35,207 nt of DNA from SAR202 cluster bacterium (GCA_016872285.1 VGZZ01000027.1:1-35207), one strand, 5' to 3'. Positions 7,840 to 15,399 are shown, numbered from the stretch's first letter. Made by a program: numbers and translations. Notes: generated by a model not told the origin, from the letters alone.

Positions 7840-8688
7840 ATAGCGCACGCCCGTGTAAACGGTATCAATCTCTATTACGAACTTAAGGGGGCTTCAGGCG
7901 AGCCGCTGGTCCTGGTCCACGGCTCCTGGGGCAACTCCAACAACTGGGACATGGTCTTCGGCCCGCTGTCCGAGTCCTTTCGTGTCCTTACCTATGACCG
8001 CCGCGGGCATAGCCGCAGCGAACGGCCAGCGGGTCAGGGAAGCGTCCATGAGGACATCGCAGACCTGGCGGCACTGGTTGAGCATCTTGGCTTAGCGCCA
8101 GCCCATATCGCCGGGAACTCCTTCGGCGCTTCGATTGTCCTGGGATGTGCGGCTAAGAATCCAGGGTTGTTCCGCTCACTTATCGCGCACGAGCCGCCGC
8201 TCTTCTCAGTTATTGATGGGGAGCCAAAGTTTCGGGATATGCTGCGAGAGACCAAGGCTCGGATAGGAAGTGTCATCGAGCGGCTAAAGCAGGGCGATAT
8301 GGCAGGCGGCGCAGAACAGTTTGTGAACACAGTGGCATTCGGTCCGGGGGCATGGGAACGTCTACCCGCAGTGACAAAAGAAACGTTTATAAGTAATGCA
8401 GTTACCTTCCTGGACGAGGCGAATGACCCGGATGCGTTGTCTATTGACCTCAAGGGCCTGTCCAAGTTCACGCGCCCAGAGCTCATTTCCCATGGCGACA
8501 GCAGCCCGCCCTTCTTCTCGCCCATTGCCGCTGGAATCGCCAAATCGATCCCAGGCAGCACTCAAAAGACCATAACAGGTGCGGGCCACGTCCCCCATCT
8601 GAGTCACCCAACGGATTACGTGGCGATGGTCAAAGGGTTTGTTCAGTCAGTGAGAGCGAAGGGTAAACCAGGCGCGAGACGGCGCTGA
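7840..8688 (+). CDS. Alpha/beta hydrolase with apparent ATA start
   Basis: Alpha/beta-hydrolase-fold enzyme of the AB_hydrolase_1 type; substrate unknown. The conserved fold begins at VNGINLYYELKG and continues through the oxyanion-hole motif LVHGSWGNSNNWD, DRRGHSRSERP, the nucleophile elbow GNSFGA, a late acid in HGDSSPP and the catalytic His in GAGHVPHLSHP. No ATG, GTG or TTG exists in this frame between the upstream in-frame TGA (7813-7815) and the ATG at 7951, and starting at 7951 would delete the oxyanion-hole motif. An ATA at 7840 sits 7 nt after GGAGG (7828-7832) and gives a normal 282-residue protein. I therefore call 7840 the start. A TTGACA at 7759 with TAGAAT 20 nt downstream is a weak promoter candidate. 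Convergent with sucD (4 nt between stops). Confidence 0.82.
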   Translation: MAHARVNGINLYYELKGASGEPLVLVHGSWGNSNNWDMVFGPLSESFRVLTYDRRGHSRSERPAGQGSVHEDIADLAALVEHLGLAPAHIAGNSFGASIVLGCAAKNPGLFRSLIAHEPPLFSVIDGEPKFRDMLRETKARIGSVIERLKQGDMAGGAEQFVNTVAFGPGAWERLPAVTKETFISNAVTFLDEANDPDALSIDLKGLSKFTRPELISHGDSSPPFFSPIAAGIAKSIPGSTQKTITGAGHVPHLSHPTDYVAMVKGFVQSVRAKGKPGARRR

Positions 8689-8692
8689 AGAG

Positions 8693-9574
8693 TTACCGCC
8701 CGCCCAGTACCCTCTGCACCGTCACACCCATCTCCCCCGGCGACGGCACCACGTGAGCGCCGGCGTCCTTCAGGGCCTTGTTCTTGGCCTCGGCGGTGGC
8801 GGCGGCGCCGGTAATGATAGCCCCCGCATGGCCCATGCGCTTCCCCGGCGGGGCCGTGGCCCCGGCAATGAACGACACCACGGGCTTCTTGAAGTTGCGC
8901 TTGATATACGCGGCGGCTTCCTGCTCCATAGAGCCGCCAATCTCGCCGATGAGCACCACCAGGTCTGTGTCGATGTCTTTGTTGAAGAGCTTGAGCACAT
9001 CCACAAAGTTGGTGCCGATGAGCGGGTCGCCGCCGATGCCGACGCAGGTGGACTGACCGATGCCCAAGGCGCTGAGCTGGCTGACGCACTCGTAGGTGAG
9101 GGTGCCGCTCCGAGACACCACGCCGACTCGACCTGGGCGGTGGATAGAGCCGGGCATGATGCCGACTTTGCATTTAGCGGTGGGCGAAATAAGGCCGGGG
9201 CAGTTGGGGCCTAAGAGGCGGCTCTTGCGGCCTCGCAGGTAGCGGAGGACGCGGCCTGAGTCCAGGACGGGCACGCCTTCGGCGATGCTGACGATAAGCT
9301 CCACGCCCGCCTCGGCAGCCTCAATCATAGCGTCCTGGGCGAAGGGCGCGGGGACGAAGATTAATGTGGCGTTGGCGCCGGTCTCTCGGACAGCCTGGTC
9401 AACGGAATCAAAGACCGGGACTTTATCGAAGGCCATGGTACCGCCTCGCCCGGGCGTGACGCCAGCGACCACGTTGGTACCATATTCAACGCATCGCTGG
9501 GCATGGAAGCCGCCCTCGCGGCCCGTGATGCCCTGGATTAGAAGCCGGGTGTCTTTACTGACCAGGACGCTCAT
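8693..9574 (-). CDS. sucD: Succinyl-CoA ligase, alpha subunit
   Basis: Alpha subunit of the TCA-cycle enzyme that interconverts succinyl-CoA and succinate with substrate-level NTP formation; it binds CoA and carries the phosphohistidine. Seen: the N-terminal CoA-binding Rossmann part ([16 protein letters not shown]), [10 protein letters not shown] (122-131), [25 protein letters not shown], and the active-site His249 in RMGHAGAI. Length (293 residues) is normal. The ATG follows the sucC stop by 3 nt, so both subunits are made from one operon. No terminator is visible in the 4 nt separating it from the convergent hydrolase gene. Confidence 0.96.
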   Translation of the reverse strand: MSVLVSKDTRLLIQGITGREGGFHAQRCVEYGTNVVAGVTPGRGGTMAFDKVPVFDSVDQAVRETGANATLIFVPAPFAQDAMIEAAEAGVELIVSIAEGVPVLDSGRVLRYLRGRKSRLLGPNCPGLISPTAKCKVGIMPGSIHRPGRVGVVSRSGTLTYECVSQLSALGIGQSTCVGIGGDPLIGTNFVDVLKLFNKDIDTDLVVLIGEIGGSMEQEAAAYIKRNFKKPVVSFIAGATAPPGKRMGHAGAIITGAAATAEAKNKALKDAGAHVVPSPGEMGVTVQRVLGGR

Positions 9575-9577
9575 ATT

Positions 9578-10768
9578 TCAATCCTCACTCAGCTCGTTAG
9601 CTGAGCGCAACGTTGGTAAAGCTCTCTTAAGCTGGGCCTCAAGTTCCAGCAAAGTGGTGGCGAAGAAGACATCCAGGCCGGACTGCGCCAGGATTTCGCA
9701 GGCCTGCTCCACGTTGGTGCCCTGAAGGCGGGCGATGATGGGAAGGCTCGCGCTACGCTCCTGGCAGGCGCGGACAACGCCCCGCGCGACGATGTCGCAT
9801 CGCAGGATGCCGCCGAAGATGTTGATGAGGATACCCTTCACGCCCGAGTCCGAAAGCATAATGTTGACGGCCTTGACCACTTTCTCGTCGTCAGCGCCGC
9901 CGCCCACGTCCAGGAAGTTGGCCGGCGTCGCGCCTACCCGCCGCACCAGGTCCATAGTCGCCATGGCCAGGCCAGCGCCGTTGACCAGGCAGCCAACGGA
10001 GCCCTCCAGCTTCACGAAGGCCACCTTGGCCTCGTGGGCCTGGGCCTCGGAGGGGTCTTCCTGGGCCGGGTCGGCCAGGGCGGCCAGGTCAGGGTGGCGG
10101 AAAAGGGCGTCGTCCTCCAGGTCCACCTTGGCGTCGAGGGCGATGACCTTGCCGTCGGAGGTCACGGCCAGGGGGTTAACCTCCACCAGCGTGCAGTCCA
10201 ATTCCATGAACATGCGATAGATAGCGGTAAGCATAGAACCTGCCGCCTTGGCCTGGTCGCCGCTGAGGCCCAGGGCGCGGGCGACGCGGCGGGCCTGGAA
10301 GGGCTGGAGGCCGATGGCGATATCCACGCCCTCGCGATATATCTTCTCGGGCTGCTTGGCGGACACCTCCTCGATGTCCATGCCGCCGGCGGCGCTGGCG
10401 ATGAACACCGGCCCCTGGGCGGAGCGGTCTACCGTCAAAGCCAGGTACAGCTCTTTGGCTACCGAGGCGGTTTCTTCGACGAGGACCTTGTGGACAGGGA
10501 CACCTTCCTTGCCCGTCTGGTGGGTGACGAGGCGGGAACCGATGAGCTTGCTGGCGTAATCGGAGGCGTCCTGAGGCGAGTTAACAAGCCGCACGCCGCC
10601 GGCCTTCCCTCGACCGCCAGCGTACACCTGCGCTTTAACCACGGCCTTGCCGCCCAGGTCTCGAGTCGCCGCTTCGGCCTCGTTGGGGGTGGAGGCGACG
10701 TGACCGCGGGGCGTCGGAGCGCCGTATTTGGCCAGCAGGGCCTTGGACTGGTATTCATGAATCTTGAT
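9578..10768 (-). CDS. sucC: Succinyl-CoA ligase, beta subunit, with apparent ATC start
   Basis: Beta subunit with an ATP-grasp domain that binds nucleotide and succinate. Seen: VVKAQVYAGGRGKAGGV, MFMELDCTLVEVNPL, ALDAKVDLEDDALFRHP, and the C-terminal FLDVGGGADDEKV with GILINIFGGILRCDIVA. The conserved family N-terminus MKIHEYQ(A/S)K is present as KIHEYQSKALLAKYGAPTPRG, but the codon in the Met position is ATC (10768-10766), with AGGA 9 nt upstream. The next in-frame conventional start, a GTG at 10642, would remove about 40 conserved residues. The promoter at 10798-10826 puts the transcript start near 10791, so an upstream start is excluded. With the ATC start the protein is 396 residues, the usual length. 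Confidence 0.93.
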   Translation of the reverse strand: MKIHEYQSKALLAKYGAPTPRGHVASTPNEAEAATRDLGGKAVVKAQVYAGGRGKAGGVRLVNSPQDASDYASKLIGSRLVTHQTGKEGVPVHKVLVEETASVAKELYLALTVDRSAQGPVFIASAAGGMDIEEVSAKQPEKIYREGVDIAIGLQPFQARRVARALGLSGDQAKAAGSMLTAIYRMFMELDCTLVEVNPLAVTSDGKVIALDAKVDLEDDALFRHPDLAALADPAQEDPSEAQAHEAKVAFVKLEGSVGCLVNGAGLAMATMDLVRRVGATPANFLDVGGGADDEKVVKAVNIMLSDSGVKGILINIFGGILRCDIVARGVVRACQERSASLPIIARLQGTNVEQACEILAQSGLDVFFATTLLELEAQLKRALPTLRSANELSED

Positions 10769-10797
10769 GGCGAATAGTCCTATAAAAGTCTTGGGGT

Positions 10798-10826
10798 ATT
10801 CTAGCGGCCTAATGGTGAATTGCCAA
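10798..10826 (-). promoter_or_regulatory. Sigma70 promoter of sucCD
   Basis: On the minus strand TTGGCA (10826-10821) and TAGAAT (10803-10798) are separated by exactly 17 nt. Transcription would start near 10791, giving a leader of about 23 nt before the ATC start of sucC. Confidence 0.65.
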
Positions 10827-10838
10827 CCCTTAAATGAG

Positions 10839-10923
10839 TAATCATTGAAATCGGGACTACGGTATGAAGCATTTCAAGGAGTTAAGAATTTAGGGGTTGA
10901 TGCAACTTAATCATTGAAATGAT
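10839..10923. promoter_or_regulatory. Candidate operator: repeated TAATCATTGAAAT, one copy a full palindrome
   Basis: The 13-mer TAATCATTGAAAT occurs at 10839-10851 and again at 10908-10920, 69 bp apart. The second copy extends into a perfect 6-2-6 palindrome ATCATTGAAATGAT (10910-10923); the first keeps only part of the right half. Both lie between the divergent sucC and zinc-ribbon/usp genes, a sensible place for a regulator site. No known regulator is assigned. Confidence 0.4.
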
Positions 10924-10996
10924 GAAATTAGCCCTGTCTATACCCCTGCGCAATCGTTACGCTTGTCCTGTAAACCAATTCGAGTGAGGGGAAGCT

Positions 10997-11203
10997 ATGA
11001 CAAGGCAGGGTTTCCTAACCGAAAAGCCAACTGCCCAGCATTTGCCACAACAGCGGCAAAGGCAGGCGCTCCTGCTTATTCCTCAAGGCTGCCCTTATTG
11101 CAACGGCGACGTGCTCTTTTTCCAGGACGGGTCAAGCATCCTGTGGATGTGCCTGCAATGCTCACACTTTGAGCAATTGCCCGAGTCGCTGATAAAAGTC
11201 TAA
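10997..11203 (+). CDS. Small zinc-ribbon protein
   Basis: A 68-residue protein with two CxxC knuckles, Cys32-x2-Cys35 (GCPYC) and Cys52-x2-Cys55 (MCLQC), separated by 16 residues. This is the spacing of a compact zinc ribbon. No other domain and no signal peptide. The ATG follows GAGGGGAAGCT, a reasonable ribosome-binding site, and the universal stress protein starts 22 nt downstream, so the two are likely co-transcribed. The spacing and pairing with usp argue for a real gene although it is short. Possible roles are a redox-sensitive or nucleic-acid-binding accessory of the stress operon. I do not recognise a named family. Confidence 0.7.
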   Translation: MTRQGFLTEKPTAQHLPQQRQRQALLLIPQGCPYCNGDVLFFQDGSSILWMCLQCSHFEQLPESLIKV

Positions 11204-11225
11204 TCCCAGTAAAGAAAGGAAAGCC

Positions 11226-11741
11226 ATGTACAAGCGAATGTTGATCACGCTGGACGGTTCGCCCCTGGCCGAGGAGGTTGTGGTCCAGGCTACGGAACTA
11301 GCGCTACAGTGTGAAAGCCAGGTCCTCTTGCTTCAAGTAATCGTGCCGGTGCGCTCAGTTATGGGGCCGGCAGAATTCGGCGCAGCGCCTTACGCGGACT
11401 ATACAGAGGAATTCTTGAAGCGGACCGAGGAAGAGGCTAAGGCATACCTGGAATGGACAGCGCAGCCGATGAGGGAAAAGGGTATTGACGTCCAGTGTGT
11501 GACGGTTCGCGGACTGGCGGCGGAGGAGATCATTCGCTGTGCCAAAGACTACGGCGTCGACCTAATTATCATGGCCACCCACGGACGCAGCGGTATTGGC
11601 CGCATGGTCTTAGGGAGCGTGGCAGACGAAGTCCTTAGGAAATCGTCGCTGCCGATATTGCTCTACAAGCCTGGAGCGCAAAAGAAACAGGAAGAGAAGC
11701 CGGCTTCAGTCCAAAAGAACAAGGGATCTGGGCAGAGGTGA
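11226..11741 (+). CDS. Universal stress protein, UspA family
   Basis: Single-domain Usp of 171 residues. Seen: the N-terminal strand KRMLITLDGSPLAEEVV and the C-terminal nucleotide-binding pattern (A)THG-x9-GS in ATHGRSGIGRMVLGSVADEV followed by SSLPILLYKP. The first glycine of the classic G-x2-G-x9-G(S/T) motif is Ala here, which is common; ATP binding remains plausible. A polar Lys/Gln-rich tail of about 20 residues follows. The start has a good site (AAAGGAAAG). It lies behind the zinc-ribbon gene and before the first hemerythrin-like gene, at the edge of the nitrite/redox island; Usp proteins in many bacteria respond to oxygen limitation or NO. Confidence 0.9.
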   Translation: MYKRMLITLDGSPLAEEVVVQATELALQCESQVLLLQVIVPVRSVMGPAEFGAAPYADYTEEFLKRTEEEAKAYLEWTAQPMREKGIDVQCVTVRGLAAEEIIRCAKDYGVDLIIMATHGRSGIGRMVLGSVADEVLRKSSLPILLYKPGAQKKQEEKPASVQKNKGSGQR

Positions 11742-11767
11742 TGGACTATCATAAGTAACACTACGAA

Positions 11768-11796
11768 TTGCGCCTGCAAAAGTGCTAGCTTAAAAT
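11768..11796 (+). promoter_or_regulatory. Candidate promoter of the first hemerythrin-like gene
   Basis: TTGCGC (11768-11773) and TAAAAT (11791-11796) are separated by 17 nt, in the 95-bp gap after the usp gene. The -35 match is weak and the -10 match good. Confidence 0.4.
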
Positions 11797-11836
11797 TCGG
11801 TATGACTAACAAAATGACCCACAGCAAGGTGCTGCA

Positions 11837-12448
11837 GTGCTGAAACAAGAGACTGAGTACACATCACTCAAGAGTCCAATTGACGTCATGTACCTTGTTC
11901 ACAAGGCCCTTCGGGCACATGGCGCCCGGGCTGAGGACATGGTCCGAAACCTGGACGCGAACGAAAGCCTGCACGGGTTTCGCAGTCACTTTAACGAATG
12001 GGCCTCCGCCCTGGCTTATCACGCCATTATGGAGGATGAGTTTATGACCTCCGTAATGCCTAAGCTACCTCAAGTTAACGAAAACGAAGAAAGCCACCGC
12101 AAGCTAGAGCAGCGGCTTGAGGCAGTGGTTAAATGCCTGGACAGCGAAATAGGCAAGCAGCGCCTGGTCGCCAGCACTCAGCGCCACCTCTATGGCGGGG
12201 TTGTCTCCTTACAGATAGCGCAAGATGACCATCTAGAGGAGGAAGAGGAGTTTGTGCTGCCCCTAGTCCGCCAGCACTTCTCCGACCAGCAGCAAACAGC
12301 TATAATCCGGCGCATCCTCATCGACGACCAAGCCGCCGATTGTCTATGGGTTCTCAAGTGGCTGGGGCGAAACTTGACCACAGGCGAGCGCCATCTTATT
12401 GAAGCCCTTCGTATGGACAACGTTCCAGCAGATGATATGTGGGGCTAG
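11837..12448 (+). CDS. Hemerythrin-like (HHE) domain protein, copy 1
   Basis: A 203-residue soluble protein with the histidine/glutamate pattern of HHE cation-binding (hemerythrin-like) four-helix bundles: His22 in LVHKALR, His62 with Glu66 in YHAIMEDEF, His87 in ESHRKLE and His132 with acidic residues in DHLEEEEEFVLPLV. Such proteins bind a non-haem di-iron centre; roles range from O2 or NO binding to iron-centre repair. It is clearly paralogous to the product of 15400-16011 (shared RH(L/F)YG.VV.LQ(I/V)AQ...HLEEE.EFVLPLV). GTG start with AAGG about 9 nt upstream. It ends 36 nt from the convergent PAS-LuxR gene. Binding of O2 versus NO cannot be decided from sequence. Confidence 0.82.
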   Translation: MLKQETEYTSLKSPIDVMYLVHKALRAHGARAEDMVRNLDANESLHGFRSHFNEWASALAYHAIMEDEFMTSVMPKLPQVNENEESHRKLEQRLEAVVKCLDSEIGKQRLVASTQRHLYGGVVSLQIAQDDHLEEEEEFVLPLVRQHFSDQQQTAIIRRILIDDQAADCLWVLKWLGRNLTTGERHLIEALRMDNVPADDMWG

Positions 12449-12484
12449 GGCCCGGGCGAAAAAGGGATGGCAGCAAACCGACCG

Positions 12485-13189
12485 CTAATCCCGATTTAGA
12501 AGGCGATGGCTGGAGGCGAAGGCCACGGCTTCCAGGGCGGTATGCACGCCCAGCTTACTAAGAATGCTCTGGATATGATTACGCGCCGTGGTGCGGCTGA
12601 TAACCAGGTCGTCAGCAATGGCCTTGGAGTTCTTGCCCTTGCACATCTGTCGCAGGACTTCAACTTCTCGCGGGGTTAATTCCTGATTAGGTCCGGGCGA
12701 TGAAGCTGGCGCAGTGGGCGACGCTGGCCTTAATGACCCGGCGGCGAGTTGGGCCAAGCGAGACAAGAGGTCCTGGTTTGCCATCTGGGTGGAGACATCC
12801 CGGAAGATGTGAACCATAGAGGACAGCTTGGCGTCACGAGATGGAATTACGATGTGCGTTATGCTAAGCCAGATAGAACGTCCATCTTTGGTTTTAGTAG
12901 CCACCTGAACTGACGGCGGAATGCCGTGTGTCTTGCCTATTTGCATAACGCGACAGTCCATTTGGCAGACGGTATGACCCGCTTGGTCCATGCCGCTGAC
13001 GACTGCAAAACAGGGCTTGCCTATTACCTCTTTCGCAGAGAAGCCTAGTATCTGTTCAGTAGCCTGATTCCAGAGCATGATGCGATGAGAGCTGTCCACC
13101 ACAAACACGCCATCCTCCGTTCGAGTGAACAGTTCCAGGACCTCATCATCTCGCTCCAAGTTCAGTTTTGTAGCCTTTGGCATCTCCAT
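12485..13189 (-). CDS. PAS-domain LuxR-family transcriptional regulator with Cys triad
   Basis: A 234-residue regulator. N-terminal PAS domain (about residues 13-135; DGVFVVDSSHRIMLWNQATE is the typical PAS core start) and a C-terminal LuxR/GerE helix-turn-helix (about 168-232; LTPREVEVLRQMCKGKNSKA then IADDLVISRTTARNHIQSIL). No receiver domain or membrane segment, so it probably senses a cytoplasmic signal directly. Within the PAS core are Cys60, Cys75 and Cys79 (GKPCFAVV...HTVCQMDC). Similar Cys patterns recur in PAS-LuxR proteins and could bind a metal or act as a redox switch; this is inference. The ATG at 13189 has AGGGA 7 nt upstream. Transcribed divergently from the nirK operon, 152 bp away, so it is a natural candidate regulator of it. 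Confidence 0.85.
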   Translation of the reverse strand: MEMPKATKLNLERDDEVLELFTRTEDGVFVVDSSHRIMLWNQATEQILGFSAKEVIGKPCFAVVSGMDQAGHTVCQMDCRVMQIGKTHGIPPSVQVATKTKDGRSIWLSITHIVIPSRDAKLSSMVHIFRDVSTQMANQDLLSRLAQLAAGSLRPASPTAPASSPGPNQELTPREVEVLRQMCKGKNSKAIADDLVISRTTARNHIQSILSKLGVHTALEAVAFASSHRLLNRD

Positions 13190-13341
13190 GAATCATCCCT
13201 TACAGCCTTTGCGAAGCCACACCATTTTAACATGCGTTCCGGTATCTGATGCATTCTACCTATTCATTTAGTGCTTTCTCTTCATGCGCTCCACAGACGC
13301 GGCATCGATAATTTGTGTAGCAAACTCGAAGGAGTAAGGAT

Positions 13342-13803
13342 ATGAGCCTCAGAACTGTCAGCAAAATAGCCGTGGTTATTGCCATAGCTATGGGCCTGGG
13401 AATGATGGCCATGGGGGTCGCTTTTATAGTCCTGGGCGCGGAGGCAAAGAGCGATATTCGAGCCGCCCTGCGCCAGGAGGAGGTAATCACCAGCGCCGAC
13501 GCCTCCATTCCGGGGGTGCCGGTGGAGGACGTGCAGACAGCAAGGGCCCAGGCGGAGGCTATTGAGGCCCATACCTTCGGGAGGTTTGGGCCTTACTCTT
13601 CGATGCAGCGCGACGACCCCAACCGGCAGGTGTATCTGAACGGGCTTACGCTCCGCAACTCGCTGAACCTGACAATCGTTGGATTCGGAGTGGGAGACCT
13701 GGCTATTGGAATGGGAGCGGTGACTGTGGTGCTGGGGCTGATCATCGCGGCGCTGGCCGTGCCCGTCCACGTCTTGGTAATGCGAGTCACAGGGGAGAGA
13801 TAA
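13342..13803 (+). CDS. Two-helix membrane protein upstream of nirK
   Basis: A 153-residue protein with one transmembrane segment near residues 8-33 and another near 115-145, enclosing a hydrophilic segment of about 80 residues. I recognise no family. The first helix is rich in Gly/Met (AMGLGMMAMGVAFIVLG). The predicted topology would put the middle region outside, next to the lipid-anchored NirK. AAGGAG lies upstream of the ATG, and nirK begins 3 nt after its stop, so they are certainly co-transcribed. It may help anchor NirK, mature it or supply electrons; none of this is shown by sequence. No Cys, haem-binding CxxCH or obvious metal-binding cluster is seen. Confidence 0.75.
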   Translation: MSLRTVSKIAVVIAIAMGLGMMAMGVAFIVLGAEAKSDIRAALRQEEVITSADASIPGVPVEDVQTARAQAEAIEAHTFGRFGPYSSMQRDDPNRQVYLNGLTLRNSLNLTIVGFGVGDLAIGMGAVTVVLGLIIAALAVPVHVLVMRVTGER

Positions 13804-13806
13804 GGC

Positions 13807-15291
13807 ATGACAACGCCAAAGCTTAATTCAAAATCTATCTACCTCTTGGTGGCAGTCCTGAGCTTGATAGCACTGGCTATAGGCTGCACCGCTGTGAGAG
13901 CGGACCCGACGCCCACGCCAACGGCTACAAAGGCGCGTACACCCACACCCAGCCCCCGGCCCAGCCCAACGGCGACACCTACGCGGCAAGCTGGCGACGG
14001 AGGCTCAGGCTCTCCTGCGGGGACCTCGTTTACCTTGACCACAGGGCTTTCCCAGGGAAAGCTGGTCTTTGTAGGCAAAGGCGGCGCCATTGACGGCCAA
14101 GTTAACCCGGTCCTACGAGTGCCCGTGGGCCGACCGGTGCAAGTGACGCTGGTAAACGGGGACGGCATCCAGCACGACTTTACGGTGCCTGACCTGAACG
14201 CCAAAACCGACTATGTTACGACGGTAGGGCAGTCGACGACCGTCACATTTACTGCTAACAAAGAGAGCCAGTTTGTTTACTTCTGCTCAGTGCCGGGCCA
14301 TCGACTGGCGGGCATGGAGGGTTTAGTAATTGTGGGCGAGGGCGGCCAAGACCCGGGTACAAAAGCGCCAAGCGTGGTTAAACCGCCCACCGATCTGCCC
14401 GGGCCGATAGGCCGTCGGGAGCCGCAGCATGTGCCGGTAGCGCTGGAGGCTATAGAGACTGAAGGACGGCTGGCTGACGGCGCAACCTATACCTATTGGA
14501 CTTTCGGCGGAACAGTGCCAGGGCCTTTCGTCCGTGTGCGTGCCGGTGACACAGTTGAGTTGAAGCTAAAGAATCTGTCGTCCAGCACTACCGGCCACTC
14601 CATAGACCTGCACGCCGTTACCGGACCCGGCGGCGGGGCGGTGGCTACGCAGGTCGCGCCGGGAGAGGAGAAGTCCTTCACTTTCAAGGCCCTTAATCCA
14701 GGGCTGTACGTGTACCACTGCGCAACACCTATGGTAGCCCATCACATATCCAATGGCATGTATGGGCTTATCTTGGTGGAGCCTGAGGATGGCCTGGCGC
14801 CGGTGGACAGGGAGTTCTACGTAATGCAAGGCGAAATCTATACCAGGCAGCCCCACGGCACCAAGGGACATCTGGATACCAGCATCGACAAAATGTTGTC
14901 GGAGGATGCCGAGTACTTCGTCATGAACGGGGCGGTCGGCGCGCTGACGCAGGAACACCCGCTGAAGGCCAACGTGGGTGAGACTGTGCGGATCTTCTAC
15001 GGCGTCGGAGGGCCGAACTTCACGTCCTCCTTCCACGTCATCGGCGAAATTTTCGATCGGGTATACAACCAGGGGTCGCTGACTTCAACGCCACTAACCG
15101 ATGTTCAGACCACGCTGGTGCCGGCGGGAGGCGCCGCTATGGTGGAGTTCAAGGTGGAGGTGCCCGGAAGGTACATACTGGTGGACCATGCCCTTTCCAG
15201 GGCGGAGCGCGGCCTGGCAGGATATCTGATAGTAGAGGGCGCGCCAAATCCGGAGGTATTCCAGGGAAATGCCGAAGGAGGTGGTCATTAG
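13807..15291 (+). CDS. nirK: Copper nitrite reductase with N-terminal cupredoxin domain, lipoprotein
   Basis: Reduces nitrite to NO outside the cytoplasmic membrane. A signal peptide ends in ALAIGC, so Cys27 would be lipidated; a Thr/Pro-rich tether follows (34-60). Next comes an extra cupredoxin domain (about 72-178) with a complete type 1 site: His123, Cys160, His165, Met170. The two-domain NirK follows: type 1 copper ligands His264, Cys305, His313, Met318; type 2 copper ligands His269, His304, His461; catalytic Asp267 and His410 (equivalents of Asp98 and His255 in Alcaligenes NirK). The motif HCATPMVAHHISNGMYG is of the short-loop class seen in Gram-positive and Chloroflexota enzymes. All ligands are intact. 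An N-terminal cupredoxin fusion has precedent in Hyphomicrobium and could deliver electrons. Second gene after the two-helix membrane protein. Confidence 0.9.
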   Translation: MTTPKLNSKSIYLLVAVLSLIALAIGCTAVRADPTPTPTATKARTPTPSPRPSPTATPTRQAGDGGSGSPAGTSFTLTTGLSQGKLVFVGKGGAIDGQVNPVLRVPVGRPVQVTLVNGDGIQHDFTVPDLNAKTDYVTTVGQSTTVTFTANKESQFVYFCSVPGHRLAGMEGLVIVGEGGQDPGTKAPSVVKPPTDLPGPIGRREPQHVPVALEAIETEGRLADGATYTYWTFGGTVPGPFVRVRAGDTVELKLKNLSSSTTGHSIDLHAVTGPGGGAVATQVAPGEEKSFTFKALNPGLYVYHCATPMVAHHISNGMYGLILVEPEDGLAPVDREFYVMQGEIYTRQPHGTKGHLDTSIDKMLSEDAEYFVMNGAVGALTQEHPLKANVGETVRIFYGVGGPNFTSSFHVIGEIFDRVYNQGSLTSTPLTDVQTTLVPAGGAAMVEFKVEVPGRYILVDHALSRAERGLAGYLIVEGAPNPEVFQGNAEGGGH

Positions 15292-15399
15292 CAAATGAAG
15301 AAGTTTGGAGGTAATAAGTAACGGCCGGACTTTTGGAGATGCAACGCTTCCCTGGCTTTCAACTAAATTAGGGGTTTAGCCCGATGTGAGGAGACTGAG

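Noticed and set aside
7827-7843. ATG at 7827 as start of the hydrolase
   Set aside because: It lies in a different frame and meets a TAG after five codons; at most it is a tiny leader peptide overlapping the ribosome-binding site.
10034-10777. Plus-strand ORF of 247 codons opposite sucC
   Set aside because: It is antisense to conserved sucC codons, has no known motif and follows from the GC-rich third positions.
15295-15321. Eight-codon ORF after nirK with GGAGGTGG upstream
   Set aside because: The upstream match is also nirK coding sequence and the peptide is too short to support as a gene.
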